A stretch of 64,000 nt of DNA from Yponomeuta sedellus (GCA_934045075.1 OW203723.1:2000577-2064576); one strand, 5' to 3'. Positions 21,271-31,146 are shown, counted from the first letter of the stretch. Notes: a model not told the origin generated them from the letters alone. A program made the numbers and translations.

Positions 21271-21735
21271 AGACCACGGATTGCCACTTGTCACGACCCT
21301 GAGAGATCACCTTCGCTTCATCAACGATAATAATCAGAAATTAGTTCATAATGAAAGATTGTGTAAAAATGAGAAAACGCTTTTAGCAAAATGCGGTATA
21401 GGTATATATATATATATATATACCGCATTTTGCTAAAAGCGTTTTCTCATTTTTACACAATCTTTCATTATGAACTAATTTCTGATTATTATCGTTGATG
21501 AAGCGAAGGTGATCTCTCAGGGTCGTGACAAGTGGCAATATATATATATATATATATATACCTATACCGCATTTTGCTAAAAGCGTTTTCTCATTTTTAC
21601 ACAATCTTTCATTATGAACTAATTTCTGATTATTATCGTTGATGAAGCGAAGGTGATCTCTCAGGGTCGTGACAAGTGGCAATCCGTGGTCTCTGCCTAC
21701 CCCTCTGGGTATACAGGCGTGAGGGTATGTTATGT
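21271..21735. mobile_element. RTE2 tail in inverted plus direct triplicate
   Basis: A 132-nt block at 21271-21402 is the exact reverse complement of 21561-21692. A third, direct copy is at 21419-21539. Short TA runs join them. Each block spans CCGCATTTTGCTAAAAGCG to GTCGTGACAAGTGGCAAT. The last copy continues to the normal RTE2 terminus. Identity between blocks is complete as far as I can compare. Confidence 0.92.
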
Positions 21736-21764
21736 TTTTTTTTACTTCATCAAGTATTGAGTCA

Positions 21765-21802
21765 ACAATGTGTAGTGCTTACGAAAGTTTTCGTTCGATA
21801 TC
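21765..21802 (+). mobile_element. FBR 3'-end fragment
   Basis: ACAATGTGTAGTGCTTACGA and AAGTTTTCGTTC is the non-folded 3' end of FBR, directly followed by a 5S-SINE. Confidence 0.65.
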
Positions 21803-22166
21803 AACCCTTTGTATGCCGCCACTGTTGGGCACGGGTCTCGTCCTGTATGGTAGGAAAGTAAGGCCATACTCCACCACGGGGGCCAAGTCCGGATTGGTGG
21901 AGGATTGTAAGACAGTAGCGGGCCTTACGGTCAGAAGTTATCAAATTGCCCATAAGGCCTCTAACATGGCTTAACGACTGCGACTGCCATTACATGGCAG
22001 CCGGCACCAACGGCTTAACGTGCCTTGCGAAGCACGGAAGCGCTCGGAAAAAATGCAACTAGCGGTAGTCACGAGATGGTCACCCATCCAGTACCTGACC
22101 GCGCCTATTGTTGCTTAACCCAAGTGATTGATTCCAATCACTCGGTTCCGCTAGGCCACGGGCTCT
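21803..22166 (-). mobile_element. 5S-rRNA-derived SINE, copy 6
   Basis: Reverse order from the 3' end (ATATCAACCCTTTGTATGCC) to the head (CACTCGGTTCCGCTAGGCCA). The 5S-like part reads, reversed, ACCATCTCGTG / GGTCACCCATCCAGTACCTG / ACCGCGCCTATTGTTGCTTA. Confidence 0.88.
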
Positions 22167-22179
22167 TTGTTCAGTCTCG

Positions 22180-22475
22180 TATTATTCAGATTTTCGGCCA
22201 AAAACCCTTTCAGAAAACCTCGCTACTGTAATTTTTCGCCTGCAGCTCATAAGATGTCTTGATGCAGACATCACCGAGGAGGTATTGCATTTCAGTGCCA
22301 CTGGGATTGCCCGCAATATTTCCAGAAAGGACTCGAGTCCACAGGCCGGCTGGCAATTCCCAGAAGTGTCAACAGCGCCAGCCAGATGGTGCATGGGTCC
22401 GCAGTGGGTAACAACACGTCAAAAGATACTAAGACAGGGCCAACCCATAAAAAGCATTATTATTATTTAAAAATA
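22180..22475 (+). pseudogene. Non-LTR C-terminal-like fragment with ATT tail
   Basis: A plus frame gives FRLQLIRCLDADITEEVLHF and FPEVSTAPARWCMGPQWVTT before AGGGCCAACCCATAAAAAGC and an ATTATTATT tail. I recognise this end as a common lepidopteran retroelement 3' terminus but cannot name the clade. No catalytic domain. Confidence 0.45.
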
Positions 22476-22956
22476 ATATTGGACTATAAAAACAAATAAA
22501 AAGTACAAAAGCGAACTTAACGCTAACAGTATTATCTTCCAGTTAACCTGAGTGGTGCTAAACTAGAATCGATGCATGAGAAAGACGGAGGGTTAACATA
22601 ATTGCTGTTTTATTGGCTCAGCCAGGGTACTATAGCAGACCCGAAATGCACTCTCAAACCGAGAAATAAAGGTATAGTTTTAAAAAGTTACCTAATACAA
22701 CTTGAGATTCCCGCATTTAGCCTTAAGTTCGGCCATTGTTCATAGCACCAGCCTCATTGATCTATGGTTAGGACATATGACTACCAAAACACAATCAACA
22801 AAAGTTTTTTTTAAGATACTTATATAAGATCTTCATATGAAACTAACCGTGGCAAGTCGTTATATTTATGAAAATGACATGTTAAGTCAACAACACGTCA
22901 CGGGCAACTTGCAACAAGAACGTCAAGATTGAGCGGCTACCGACTAGCGTTAGAAA
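22476..22956. other. Unassigned sequence
   Basis: No gene or known repeat recognised. Confidence 0.35.
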
Positions 22957-22970
22957 AATTGGTAGCCATT

Positions 22971-24480
22971 TTTTGAAATAAAACTTTCGTAAGCACAACA
23001 CATAAGAAAGGAGACAGAACGAAGCTGTCTAACTACCGTCCTATCAGTCTTCTCTCCCAGGTCTATAAGCTGTTCGCAAAGACCCTATGCAACAGACTGA
23101 CCAAACTGTTCGACGAATACCAGCCGGTCGAGCAAGCAGGGTTTCGGAGTGGGTTTTCTACCATGGACCATATCCATAGTGTCAAACAGTTGATGGAGAA
23201 GTGCAAAGAATACAACCAGCCCTTATGTTTCGCTTTCGTTGACTACGAAAAGGCTTTCGACAGTGTCGAACACTGGGCTGTGTTCCACTCTCTCCATCGC
23301 TGTGGCATTGACAAACGGTATGTGGACCTACTCCGGGAACTGTATAGAGCCGCCACAATGCAGGTGCGCATGCACTCGCTCACCGACCCCGTGCCTTTGC
23401 AGCGAGGCGTCCGACAAGGTGACACTCTTTCACCCAAGCTCTTTACCAATGTCCTTGAAGACGTCGTAAAGACGATCGACTGGGGTGAAAGAGGCATCAA
23501 CATCAACGGGGCTCGCTTGTCGCACCTGCGTTTTGCTGACGACCTAATCATCTTAGCTGAGGACGCTAATGACCTCCAGACCATGCTCGCAGAATTGCAC
23601 GAAGCATCCCTGAGGGTTGGCTTGAGGATGAATATGGCTAAGACGCAAATCATGGCAAATCATCCCACTGAAGTACAGGCTCCGGTCATAAAGATCGGTA
23701 ATTCTGTGTTAGAAGTAGTCGATGAGTACGTCTATCTTGGCCATACTTTGTCATTCAGCCAATGCTCTCAGGAGAAAGAGATCGCTAGACGAATCCAGTT
23801 GGAATGGGCTGCCTTTAAGAAGCTGGACGACATCTTTAAAGCGAAAATCCCACAATGCCTAAAGACCAAGGCATTTAACCAATGCATTCTACCCATCCTC
23901 ACGTACGGTGCCGAAACGTGGACGCTCACAAAGGCTAACATGGAAAAAATCCAAGTCGCACAGAGAGCCATGGAGCGAGCCATGTTAGGCATTTCACTTC
24001 TTGATCGAGTGCGCAACGTTGCAATCCGACAAAAGACCAGAGTCGAAGATGTGGGCACACGGATCACAAAGTTGAAGTGGAGATGGGCGGGACACCTGAT
24101 GAGACGGGATGACGGAAGGTGGACAAGGGCAGTCACGGAGTGGTGGCCAAGAACCGGTCGTCGTTCGGTGGGTAGACCACTTGCCCGTTGGAGGGATGAC
24201 ATTAAAAAAGCGGCCGGGGGTAAGTGGTCGAGATTGGCTAGGGACCGGGAGAGTTGGCGTGAAATGGAAGAGGCCTATACCCAGCAGTGGGCTTCATTCA
24301 TGGGCTGGATAGATAGATAGATAGATAGAAGCACAACACATTGTAGACTTTTAGTCCGGATCTACTTACGGGTGTTGTTATATCGGAAGAGTCCGACCAG
24401 GTTTCGCTCCGATTCGCAGAACCTGGTCGGACTCTTCCGATATAACAACACCCGTAAGTAGATCCGGACCAAAAGTCTAC
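22971..24480 (-). mobile_element. FBR copy 3 with 14-bp TSD, split by an RTE LINE
   Basis: AATTGGTAGCCATT lies at 22957-22970 and 24481-24494. Without the LINE and its TSD the element is about 160 bp: A-rich tail, AAACTTTCGTAAGCACAACA, and a 63-nt inverted repeat (24341-24403 against 24420-24482, one mismatch) with a 16-nt loop. Tail position shows minus orientation. Confidence 0.92.
23004..24328 (+). mobile_element. RTE1 LINE, 5'-truncated, RT frame intact
   Basis: An open frame runs without a stop from 23004 to 24320, although the first ATG is at 23163. Upstream residues KKGDRTKLSNYRPISLLSQV are the start of the RT domain. Counting from the ATG, motif A is FVDYEKAFD (Asp27), RQGDTLSP is at 84-91, and catalytic FADD is at 124-127. 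The C-terminus contains WAGHLMRRDDGRWTRAV, GRRSVGRP and YTQQWA as in RTE-clade ORFs. It lacks the endonuclease and 5'UTR. It ends in (GATA)n. Perfect 13-bp TSDs AAGCACAACACAT flank it (22991-23003, 24329-24341). The intact frame implies recent insertion; on its own it should not be competent. Confidence 0.95.
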
Positions 24481-24500
24481 AATTGGTAGCCATTATGATG

Positions 24501-24577
24501 GGTGGAACTTTTAGCCTCTAAATAGGTTTTTAAAATTGTCCTTAGCACGGGTTAGTGCATTAAAAATAAAAATAGTA
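24501..24577 (+). mobile_element. SINE-A 3' end, 77 bp, perfect 14-bp TSD
   Basis: TAGCCATTATGATG occurs at 24487-24500 and 24578-24591. The insert is only GGTGGAACTTTTAGCCTC to TTAAAAATAAAAATAGTA, fixing the true SINE-A 3' end. It overlaps the right TSD of the FBR, so it inserted beside it later. Confidence 0.93.
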
Positions 24578-24591
24578 TAGCCATTATGATG

Positions 24592-24714
24592 TAAATACTA
24601 GGAATAAATATATTGTCACTTCCACGATTCAGCTTGACAACAGTTAACACACCCTTTATTGTTTATTGCATTTTTAATAAGATTCCTCAAGATATTAGAT
24701 TTAATGAGTGAATG
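24592..24714. other. Short AT-rich spacer
   Basis: Nothing recognised. Confidence 0.3.
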
Positions 24715-25040
24715 AAAAAATATCGAGAATTAATAAAAAAATATTGAGAGGATGTAGTGACTAGAAGTTTGGAAATGTGGAGAGGATGAACGAAGAAAGA
24801 TTGACGAAATAAATATATATTGCGAATGTGAGTGGAAGGGCTGGTAAGGGACATCCCAGGCGGACATACTGTATTAGCAAAGGGGAAGATAAAAAAATAC
24901 CCGGAACAGGCGTGCGTACATGCAACGACTTAAGAACGTTGATGAAGCGAAGGTGATCTGTCAGGATTGTGGCAATTGGCAGTCCCTGGTCTCTGCCTAC
25001 CCCTCTGGGATACAGTCGTGAGGTTATGTATGTTTGTATG
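24715..25040 (+). pseudogene. RTE2 LINE C-terminal fragment
   Basis: GAGGATGTAGTGACTAGAAG, then AGTGGAAGGGCTGGTAAGGG (SGRAGKGHPRR-like), RNRRACMQRLKNVDEAKVI-like residues and GKWQSLVSAYPSGIQS. Several frame breaks relative to 19222. Terminal GGGATACAGTCGTGAGG. Confidence 0.78.
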
Positions 25041-25160
25041 AAAAATTATCACTTATTTTTAAAGTTATTACTATAGTTATATATTAAACGGGTCTGACGG
25101 GTCAGTCAGTTGATAGTCGGGAAATAAATAATTTTAGGTTAAATAAGTAATAATGATTAG

Positions 25161-25194
25161 CCCCATCCAAGATGTAGTTACATCTTGGATGGGG
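25161..25194. repeat. Perfect 16-bp palindrome
   Basis: CCCCATCCAAGATGTA, loop GT, then its exact complement. It sits between an RTE2 tail and a Jockey scrap. Confidence 0.85.
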
Positions 25195-25195
25195 A

Positions 25196-25292
25196 TTGAT
25201 CTTATTTACTTATATTTAAGAGTTGCTTTCGACGCGGTTTGAGAAATGTGTTAAGTACACTGTGTAAAAAACTTACTATAACCGTTAATTTA
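25196..25292 (+). mobile_element. Jockey-type LINE C-terminal scrap
   Basis: GACGCGGTTTGAGAAATGTG, TTAAGTACACTGTGTAAAAA corresponds to TRFEKCVKYTLCK-like residues after small indels. Truncated on the right by the 5S-SINE. Confidence 0.55.
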
Positions 25293-25490
25293 CAGCCGGC
25301 CGTCATGTAATGACAGTCGTTAAGCCATGTCAACGGCTTACGGGCGGCTTGATAACTTCTGACAGTAAGGCTCGCCACAATCCTCCAACAAGCCGGACTT
25401 GGCGCCCGTGGTGAAGTATGGCCTAACCTTCCTTCAGTGCAGGAAGCGACACATGCCTCACCAGTGGGGCCGTACAAGGGTTGATATCAA
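25293..25490 (+). mobile_element. 5S-rRNA-derived SINE, 3' half
   Basis: Begins at CCGGCCGTCATGTAATGACA and keeps the body to GGGGCCGTACAAGGGTTGAT. The 5S-like head is absent, so this copy is 5'-truncated. Confidence 0.82.
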
Positions 25491-25837
25491 AGTGACGCGA
25501 CTACTTATGGTAGACCAACCGCTTTGTGGGACCTATCGATATGAGATATGCAAAGGGTAGCTTCCATCCATCATCATCAACAGTTAGTTTGTCTCAAGTA
25601 CATTAAGACGTAGGGTTGCCAACTGCTGTCTTCCGTCTATAAGCGAAGACCACCGGCGTCAGTGCCAATTTTCCGTGCGATGAAAAATACGAAATCAATT
25701 TTCAGTTTCACTGAAAAAGCGGGAGAATATTTCGCGGCTTTTCTCGCTTCAGGTTTCGCCAGCTATAGTGGTCGGTCGGGGTAACGAAATGAGCGGGTAG
25801 CGAAGCGACATTGAGCGTGTAAATTGCAGTATAAAAG
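25491..25837. other. Unassigned, includes block shared with 17617
   Basis: After the shared GACTACTTATGGTAGACC block, no known feature. An imperfect inverted pair (CGCTTCA and GCGAAG words) lies at 25690-25815. Confidence 0.35.
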
Positions 25838-26033
25838 AGGACTTGAGAAAAGATGGTCAGAGTGCAGTTTTTTTTCACGCTGCCGTTTTCTCTACTACAC
25901 TACGGCTCGAAGACAGCGGCTTTCACTTTCATGTTAGATTGTACTTTGACATTCAGCAAACAGAATACGGAATAGAACAAAATAGAAGAACGTAAATTCT
26001 TTACGTTGAAATAAATTGAATTGAATTGTTACA
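25838..26033 (+). mobile_element. Repeat D copy
   Basis: AGAAAAGATGGTCAGAGTGC, GCTGCCGTTTTCTCTACTAC, CAGCGGCTTTCACTTTCATG and a TTGAATTGAATTG end; a small insertion ACGGAATAGAACAAAATAGA precedes the end. Confidence 0.7.
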
Positions 26034-26224
26034 TTATGGAGATGACTTGTATTCACTGATTTTCCTACTTAAAAGTCACTGTAATTTAATTATATATCAA
26101 GTATGGTATAAAGTCTGCGACCACCTAGCGACTACGGATCACCAGATGGTCTGACAACTTGTTTACGATGGTGAGGAGTCGCTGGATGCGGGCGGCACAA
26201 GACCGTAAAGCTTAGAAAATTTGT

Positions 26225-26545
26225 TCAATTCAATTCATTTATTTGCTAGAATGTGGTACAGTACATACATAAATAGAAGTACAGAGCATAAAACACTATT
26301 TTAAGCACCGCACATTTTGTCAGTCTTGACATGCAACATTTTATAGACTATACACGAAGTAAAATCAGTTATCCTAGTTAGTAAAATTACAGCAACATTA
26401 TCATAGCAAACTTTTCTCGTCAAAAAAATCGTTTACTGAGTAAAAGCATTTATCTAAAAGCCATTCTGTTAATTTGTTTTTAAACTGATTTATATGCAAG
26501 CTATCCCTTATTTCTATTGGCAATTTATTAAAAAGTTTAAAGCTT
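26225..26545 (-). pseudogene. Jockey-type LINE C-terminus and 3' end
   Basis: The minus strand translates LFNKLPIEIRDSLHINQFKN, then KLTEWLLDKCFYSVNDFFDE and stops. This is the C-terminal end of a Jockey-type polyprotein of a different family from that at 6335. The 3' side ends in repeated AATTG/AATGA words at 26225. No RT palm. Confidence 0.85.
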
Positions 26546-27447
26546 AGTCAATAGTGCTTGCTTACTTTCTGTTTTGTCGCTTCACTGCCCGCCCATTCTC
26601 TGGCCAGAGTCAGTTGTTGTGTTCCCTAAGGAGTGGTAGCGGTGGGCGGAAACAATACGCGTGACTTACTGCTACTCTAGTCGATTTTTCATCGATTCGA
26701 AAAATGCCCATTTTGGTATCTGTTCAAAACTGGTTTTCATGTTTGTAAGTTTAAGGGATCCGAAATAAAAAGTTTTAAAGGTTTAACGTGCATTTTCTGT
26801 AGAGTGTGTTTATTAAGATTGTTTAATGTTTTTATAAGTTATTTTTTAAGATTGTTCAATGTTTTTGTGAGTTTTTTTTAAACCATATTTTTTTTCCTTT
26901 TATAGGTATTTTCCAAAGCTTATTGGTATAATTTAATTCCCTTCAGTAGTTTTTGCAAGATGCAGTAAATGACAGAGAAAATATTTACAGACTTTTCGTT
27001 GTTAAAAAAACCATTGTTATTTTCAAGGTGAGATCAAGGTCAAGAAATAAATACGTTTTGTACATACTGGTGTACTTTGTCTCAAATTCAAGTCCGTATG
27101 CCATTATCGAAAACTTGCAACCGAGAAATTGGACCTTTTTGCTACCTTTTTCAATTCTTTTCTTTTTGTTTCCTTTTGTCGCCCTACATTGTATTTTCCA
27201 GTTCCATTTTCGAATTTTGACAGATCGTTTCCTGTCTTTATTTACCCCTTCATTGTTTGCAATTTGTCCTTTTCTGTCGTATTCTCCGCCATTTTAGTCC
27301 GTTCTAATCCCAGCCGAACCCTTTTGTGTATTTTATCCTATAAGGATTTGCTCACTGTGATTTGTGTACCATTCTTCACGTCTTGTGCTTGTTATAATGT
27401 GTAAGTACCTACCTATGCATTTACAATAAGGTAATAAAATAATAAGT
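26546..27447. other. Unassigned AT-rich sequence
   Basis: The overlapping frames at 26953-27297 and 27129-27404 are phenylalanine-rich because of T-rich DNA. I see no domain. No repeat recognised. Confidence 0.4.
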
Positions 27448-27885
27448 AAATATTCATGGATATAATACCATACTAAGTACTACTAAATGACTTGTGTTAC
27501 AGCTGCTAACTTGACGAAAGATTCAATACAATAATTACATAGATAAAATTCCCTGGTAAGGGACGTCCCAGACGGACATACATCGACCAAATAGGGGATG
27601 TATTAGCAAAGGGAAAGATAAAAAGTACCCGGACCCGGCGTGCGAGCATGCAACGACTTATGAACGTTGATGAAGCGATGGTGATCTGTCAGGAACGTGG
27701 GAAGTGGCAGTCCCTGGTCTCTGCTTACCCCTCTAGGATACAGGCATGAGGTTATGTATGTATGTATAAAATTCCGAGACCCGAGACAAACTAGAAAAGT
27801 CCATTTACTCGTCGGGAATCGAACCCGAGACCTTCGGTTTTGTCATACTGTCAGCGTGTTAAACCGTTGCACCACCGAGCCCGTC
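27448..27885 (-). mobile_element. SINE-B, split by RTE2
   Basis: The tRNA-like head (reverse complement of 27800-27885) reads GACGGGCTCGGTGGTGCAAC (A box) and GGTTCGATTCCCGACGAG (B box). The body continues at TCTCGGGTCTCGG and the far part at 27448-27552 ends ATCCATGAATATTTA. Same family at 48333 and 50282. Confidence 0.85.
27553..27765 (+). mobile_element. RTE2 3' end with 10-bp TSD inside SINE-B
   Basis: ATAAAATTCC at 27543-27552 and 27766-27775. The insert starts CTGGTAAGGGACGTCCCAGA (GKGRPRR) and encodes the terminal residues RRACMQRLMNVDEAMVICQE and GKWQSLVSAYPSRIQA. 213 bp, classic 5' truncation. Confidence 0.92.
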
Positions 27886-28365
27886 GAAGTAAATTCTTAT
27901 TGTAAATAGATACAATGTTGGAGTGACAGCCGTGTTTACCTATGTTTGGTCCTGGAAAAGCAGAGATCCTTTTTTGAAATTAAATAATTATAGACAGTCA
28001 CATTTAAAACCTCACTTGTCTCTTTATTAATAAGTTTCCTACATTGAACAATTCGCGCATAGCAAAATAATTATACACTCGAGTAATTTATGGTTATGTT
28101 ATGGTTATGGTGTGTTATGGTTATAAAAAGGCCGCTTTCTCAGCATATTGTCACGGGTTATGAACCCGAGACCACTGGTTTTCTGACAGGGCCTGCGCGT
28201 GACGACACGAGAAATCACGACAGATACGAAAAACACTTAAATGCAATAATATAACCTTATCATTCATATAATACGTACAACAACGGTTGCACAAAAGCAC
28301 AGACAACAAGATACTATAATTATTTATCTTTTACACTAATATTAAGGTCATGTAAGTGTTCCGTG
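27886..28365. other. Unassigned; decayed tRNA-like word at 28145
   Basis: CACGGGTTATGAACCCGAGA may be the remains of a SINE-B T-arm. Otherwise nothing recognised. Confidence 0.35.
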
Positions 28366-28912
28366 TACATTATGAATCCGTCTATTCATCGATTTCAATC
28401 CAGATAATATACAGAATCCAATTTTTAGCTAATATACATTTAAGGCTAAGGCTAAAGGGGTGGTTAGGCAATAACCTACACAACACGAGAACTCGTCCAG
28501 TGAACTTCGGCAATTCGTCTGTTGAGATGCTTGAAAGAGATGCCTTATCAAATTAGCAAATACAACAAATAATTACAATAGAGAGTAAATAATCCCATGC
28601 AAGTGAATAAATTATAATTATTTACCTATGTATTTACCTACATATATATATCTATATATAGGTAAATACATCTTACCTATACATAGATATATATCTCTAT
28701 TGTAATTATTTGTTGTATTTGCTAATTTGATAAGGCATCTCTTTCAAGCATCTCAACAGACGAATTGCCGAAGTTCACTGGACGAGTTCTCGTGTTATGT
28801 AGGTTATTGCCTAACCACCCCTTTAGCCTTAGCCTTAAATGTATATTAGCTAAAAATTTGATTCTGTATATTATCTGGATTGAAATCGATGAATAGACGG
28901 ATTCATAATGTA
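28366..28912. repeat. 218-bp inverted repeat with 111-nt spacer
   Basis: 28366-28583 and 28695-28912 are reverse complements with only about two mismatches (near AATCCAATTT/AATCAAATTT and CTACACAAC/CTACATAAC). The spacer itself holds an AT-rich hairpin (TTTACCTACATATATA...). If transcribed, a hairpin of about 550 nt would form. No TIR-type terminus or coding frame is seen, and no other copy lies in the window. Confidence 0.93.
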
Positions 28913-28978
28913 AATTAATTTAACAGTATTTACATACATATATATATCTATATATATGTAAATACTGTTAAATTAATT
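28913..28978. repeat. AT-rich palindrome
   Basis: AATTAATTTAACAGTATTTA and its complement around a TATATATCTATATA core. It immediately follows the 218-bp inverted repeat and resembles the hairpin in that repeat's spacer. Confidence 0.85.
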
Positions 28979-28984
28979 AATGAA

Positions 28985-29480
28985 TAAAACCCCATAAAAT
29001 AAATATTATGACTAATTATGGGACAGACTAGAACTTTCAAGATTTCTGGAGCGTGATGAGATAGAGCTTGAGCTTTAACTTGAAAGTGTATTTTGACTTT
29101 AGATTACGTACAGGTGGAGGAATATTATTCCAGCACTTCGAGGCAGCGTACCTAAAGCTGCCTCTGAAAGCTGCCGTTTTGTGCTCGGGGCATAGAATAC
29201 ATTCCAGTTTTCCTGTACGTTGACTATACGATGAGGTGGTCCATTCTAGCTTATCATATAGATACCTAGGAGACCTCATTTTGACCACGCCGAACATCAG
29301 ACATCCCAAGTGATACTTCAATCTACTCTTCATATTCAGTATATTTGCGCGATTAAGAAACGGTGTAATGTGTGTACGCGGTGGTATGCGAAAACAGAAC
29401 CGGGCACAAGCGTTCTGAACACGTTGGATGACACGAATAGTCTTTGCATATAAACAGGGACCGTAGACGGTGACTGATTT
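28985..29480 (-). pseudogene. LINE RT C-terminal fragment (CR1/Jockey group)
   Basis: The minus strand reads VYGPCLYAKTIRVIQRVQNA, CARFCFRIPPRTHITPFLNR, ANILNMKSRLKYHLGCLMFG and, towards the end, HKTAAFRGSFRYAASKCWNN and IPPPVRNLKSKYTFKLKLK. This is the thumb and post-RT region common to CR1/Jockey-group ORF2. The frame is intact from 29480 to 29037. The RT palm is missing. The 3' end has an AATAAATATTATGAC stretch. Confidence 0.85.
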
Positions 29481-29511
29481 ATAAAATTACAACTACCTAT
29501 GCGGCTAACAT

Positions 29512-29850
29512 GTAAATAATACAGAGAATATTGTGAAGAGCTTCGAAATTTCGCTGATGCCGGCACTTGCCCATTAGCTCAGTTGGGAGAGCGGTGGCAT
29601 GGTTAGCCAGAGGTCGCGGGTTCGAGCATGGGTGGAATCTTTAGCCTCTAAATAGGTTTTTAAAAATGGAAGTAAATTTAGCATTTGAGCGTTGTTAGCG
29701 GAGTTGTAGAACACCGGAGGTGGTCTTGCGTTCGAATCATGTAACAGTGACGTTGTTTCCTAAGTTACGTGTATTTGTGAAGTTATTGTACTCGCAGCAA
29801 CAATACTGGCTAACTGTGAAGGAAAACGTTGTAGTAGTACTGTAAGTAAT
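29512..29850 (+). mobile_element. SINE-A plus second SINE composite
   Basis: The SINE-A part carries a deletion in the T-arm (GGTTCGAGCATGGGTGG). It is followed at once by GGAGTTGTAGAACACCGGAG, a second tRNA-like B-box word GCGTTCGAATC and GCTAACTGTGAAGGAAAACG. The same fused arrangement and the same T-arm deletion recur at 46220-46545, so the composite itself was copied. Confidence 0.8.
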
Positions 29851-30026
29851 ACGGAGAGATTGTAAAGAGGTTCGAAATTTCACTGAAGTCAACCATTAGC
29901 TCAGTTGGAAGAGCGCTGGCACGGATAGCCAGAGGTCGCGGGTTCGAGTCCCCGCATGGGTGGAATTTTTAGCCTCTGAATAGGTTTTTAAAATAGTCCT
30001 TATCACGGGTTAGTGCATTAAAGAGA
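29851..30026 (+). mobile_element. SINE-A copy
   Basis: Head AATACGGAGAGATTGTAAAG, A box TTAGCTCAGTTGG, T-arm GGTTCGAGTCC, tail to GGGTTAGTGCATTAAAG. The cloverleaf is well kept: the stem CTGGC/GCCAG encloses the loop ACGGATA, a GGA anticodon by position. Confidence 0.85.
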
Positions 30027-30037
30027 ATATAATTATT

Positions 30038-30238
30038 GTAGAGACGTAGCTCGCGTCGTCGGTTGCTCGTCTCACACTCACACGTGTCACACACGCGAGC
30101 TACGTCTCTGCTCACCATGATTAAGCTCTGCGAATCGGAGCAAAACCTGGTCGGACTTTTCCGATATAACAACACTCGTAAGTAAATCAGGACTAAAAGT
30201 CTACAATGTGTTGTGCTTACGAAACTTTTAGTTCAAAA
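30038..30238 (+). mobile_element. FBR copy 4, longest 5' extent
   Basis: ATATAATTATT (30027-30037) and ATATAATCATT (30239-30249) form a TSD with one mismatch. The 5' end is a 17-bp hairpin (AGAGACGTAGCTCGCGT, 30040-30056 against 30093-30109) of sequence not seen in other copies. The shared FBR body and tail TTTTAGTTCAAAA follow. The fold-back here lies at a different point from the other copies. Confidence 0.85.
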
Positions 30239-30284
30239 ATATAATCATTATTAAATGCTCAAACTTAACCATAACAACTTTATG

Positions 30285-30589
30285 AACCTATTTAGAGGCT
30301 AAAAATTCCACCCCTGCCGGGATTCGAACCCGCAACCTCTGGCTTTCCGTGCCAGCGCTCTTCCAATTGAGCTAATGGGCGACTTTAGCGGCATCAGTGA
30401 AATTTCGATTAAGAGGTTCGAAATTTCACTGATGCCGGTAAAGTCGCTCATTAGCTCAATTGGAAGAGCGCTGGCACGGATAGCCAGAGTTTGCGGGTTC
30501 AAATCCCGGCAGAGGTGGAATTGTTAGCCTCTAAATAGGTTTTAAAAATTGTCCTTAGCACGCGTTAGTGCATTTAAAATAAAAATAGT
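30285..30589. mobile_element. SINE-A inverted pair, perfect 14-bp TSD
   Basis: ATAACAACTTTATG at 30271-30284 and 30590-30603. Inside, a reverse copy (tail to TTTCACTGATGCC) meets a forward copy (TTAAGAGGTTCGAAATTTCA to TTAAAATAAAAATAGT). The two arms differ at several bases (for example CCCCTGCCGGG against CCCGGCAGAGG), so they have mutated since formation or came from different templates. Confidence 0.93.
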
Positions 30590-30603
30590 ATAACAACTTT
30601 ATG

Positions 30604-31018
30604 GCTTGTTATTCCAGAATGAAGATGAACGCTGGGGTGCTAGGTATTGGTTTTGTAGTTCAAATATCTACGTTCATACGTCCAACGATTGACAGGCTAG
30701 TTTGCAAGAGTAAAAAAGCGCCTGCCAACCGAGATTGGCACATGAGTGACGTGAAAAGCCTCTGTGGTTTTAGGTTCCGTTTGCCTTCAGCTTGTTGAGT
30801 TCTAAATATAAATTTGATGTGCAAAGAAATATTACCAATGCCCGGGCATAAAATAAATACATTTCACAATAACCGATTTCACAATTATATTTTGTGTCCC
30901 AAAATGGCAAAGACCTGCGTTATCGTGTTTTAATTCTACTCATGAGCAAGTGTTAATTCTGCGCGCGCACTACCCAATCCGACATTCCTGCATCGTGCAA
31001 ACTAAGTGTTACACATCG
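30604..31018. other. Unassigned sequence
   Basis: No repeat or gene recognised. The 65-codon frame at 30601-30798 begins inside the TSD and shows no domain. Confidence 0.4.
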
Positions 31019-31146
31019 TTTTCAACCCTTGTATGTCCCCACTGTTGGGGCACGGGTCTCTTCCTGCATCGCAGGAAGGTTAGGCCTTACTCCACCACGG
31101 AGTGGTGGTGGAGGATCCGTTGGTGGAGGATTGTAAGACAGTGGCG
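31019..31146 (-). mobile_element. 5S-rRNA-derived SINE, 3' fragment
   Basis: TTTTCAACCCTTGTATGTCC, GGGGCACGGGTCTCTTCCTG, CTCCACCACGG with a GGTGGTGGAGGATCC irregularity, then GGAGGATTGTAAGACAGTGG. The head is absent. Confidence 0.8.

Noticed and set aside
23163..24320. Host gene encoding a reverse transcriptase-like protein
   Set aside because: Flanked by a 13-bp TSD, 5'-truncated, microsatellite tail: a LINE insertion.
26953..27404. Membrane protein (Phe/Leu-rich frames)
   Set aside because: T-rich DNA gives hydrophobic residues by composition; no start context, domain or conservation evidence.
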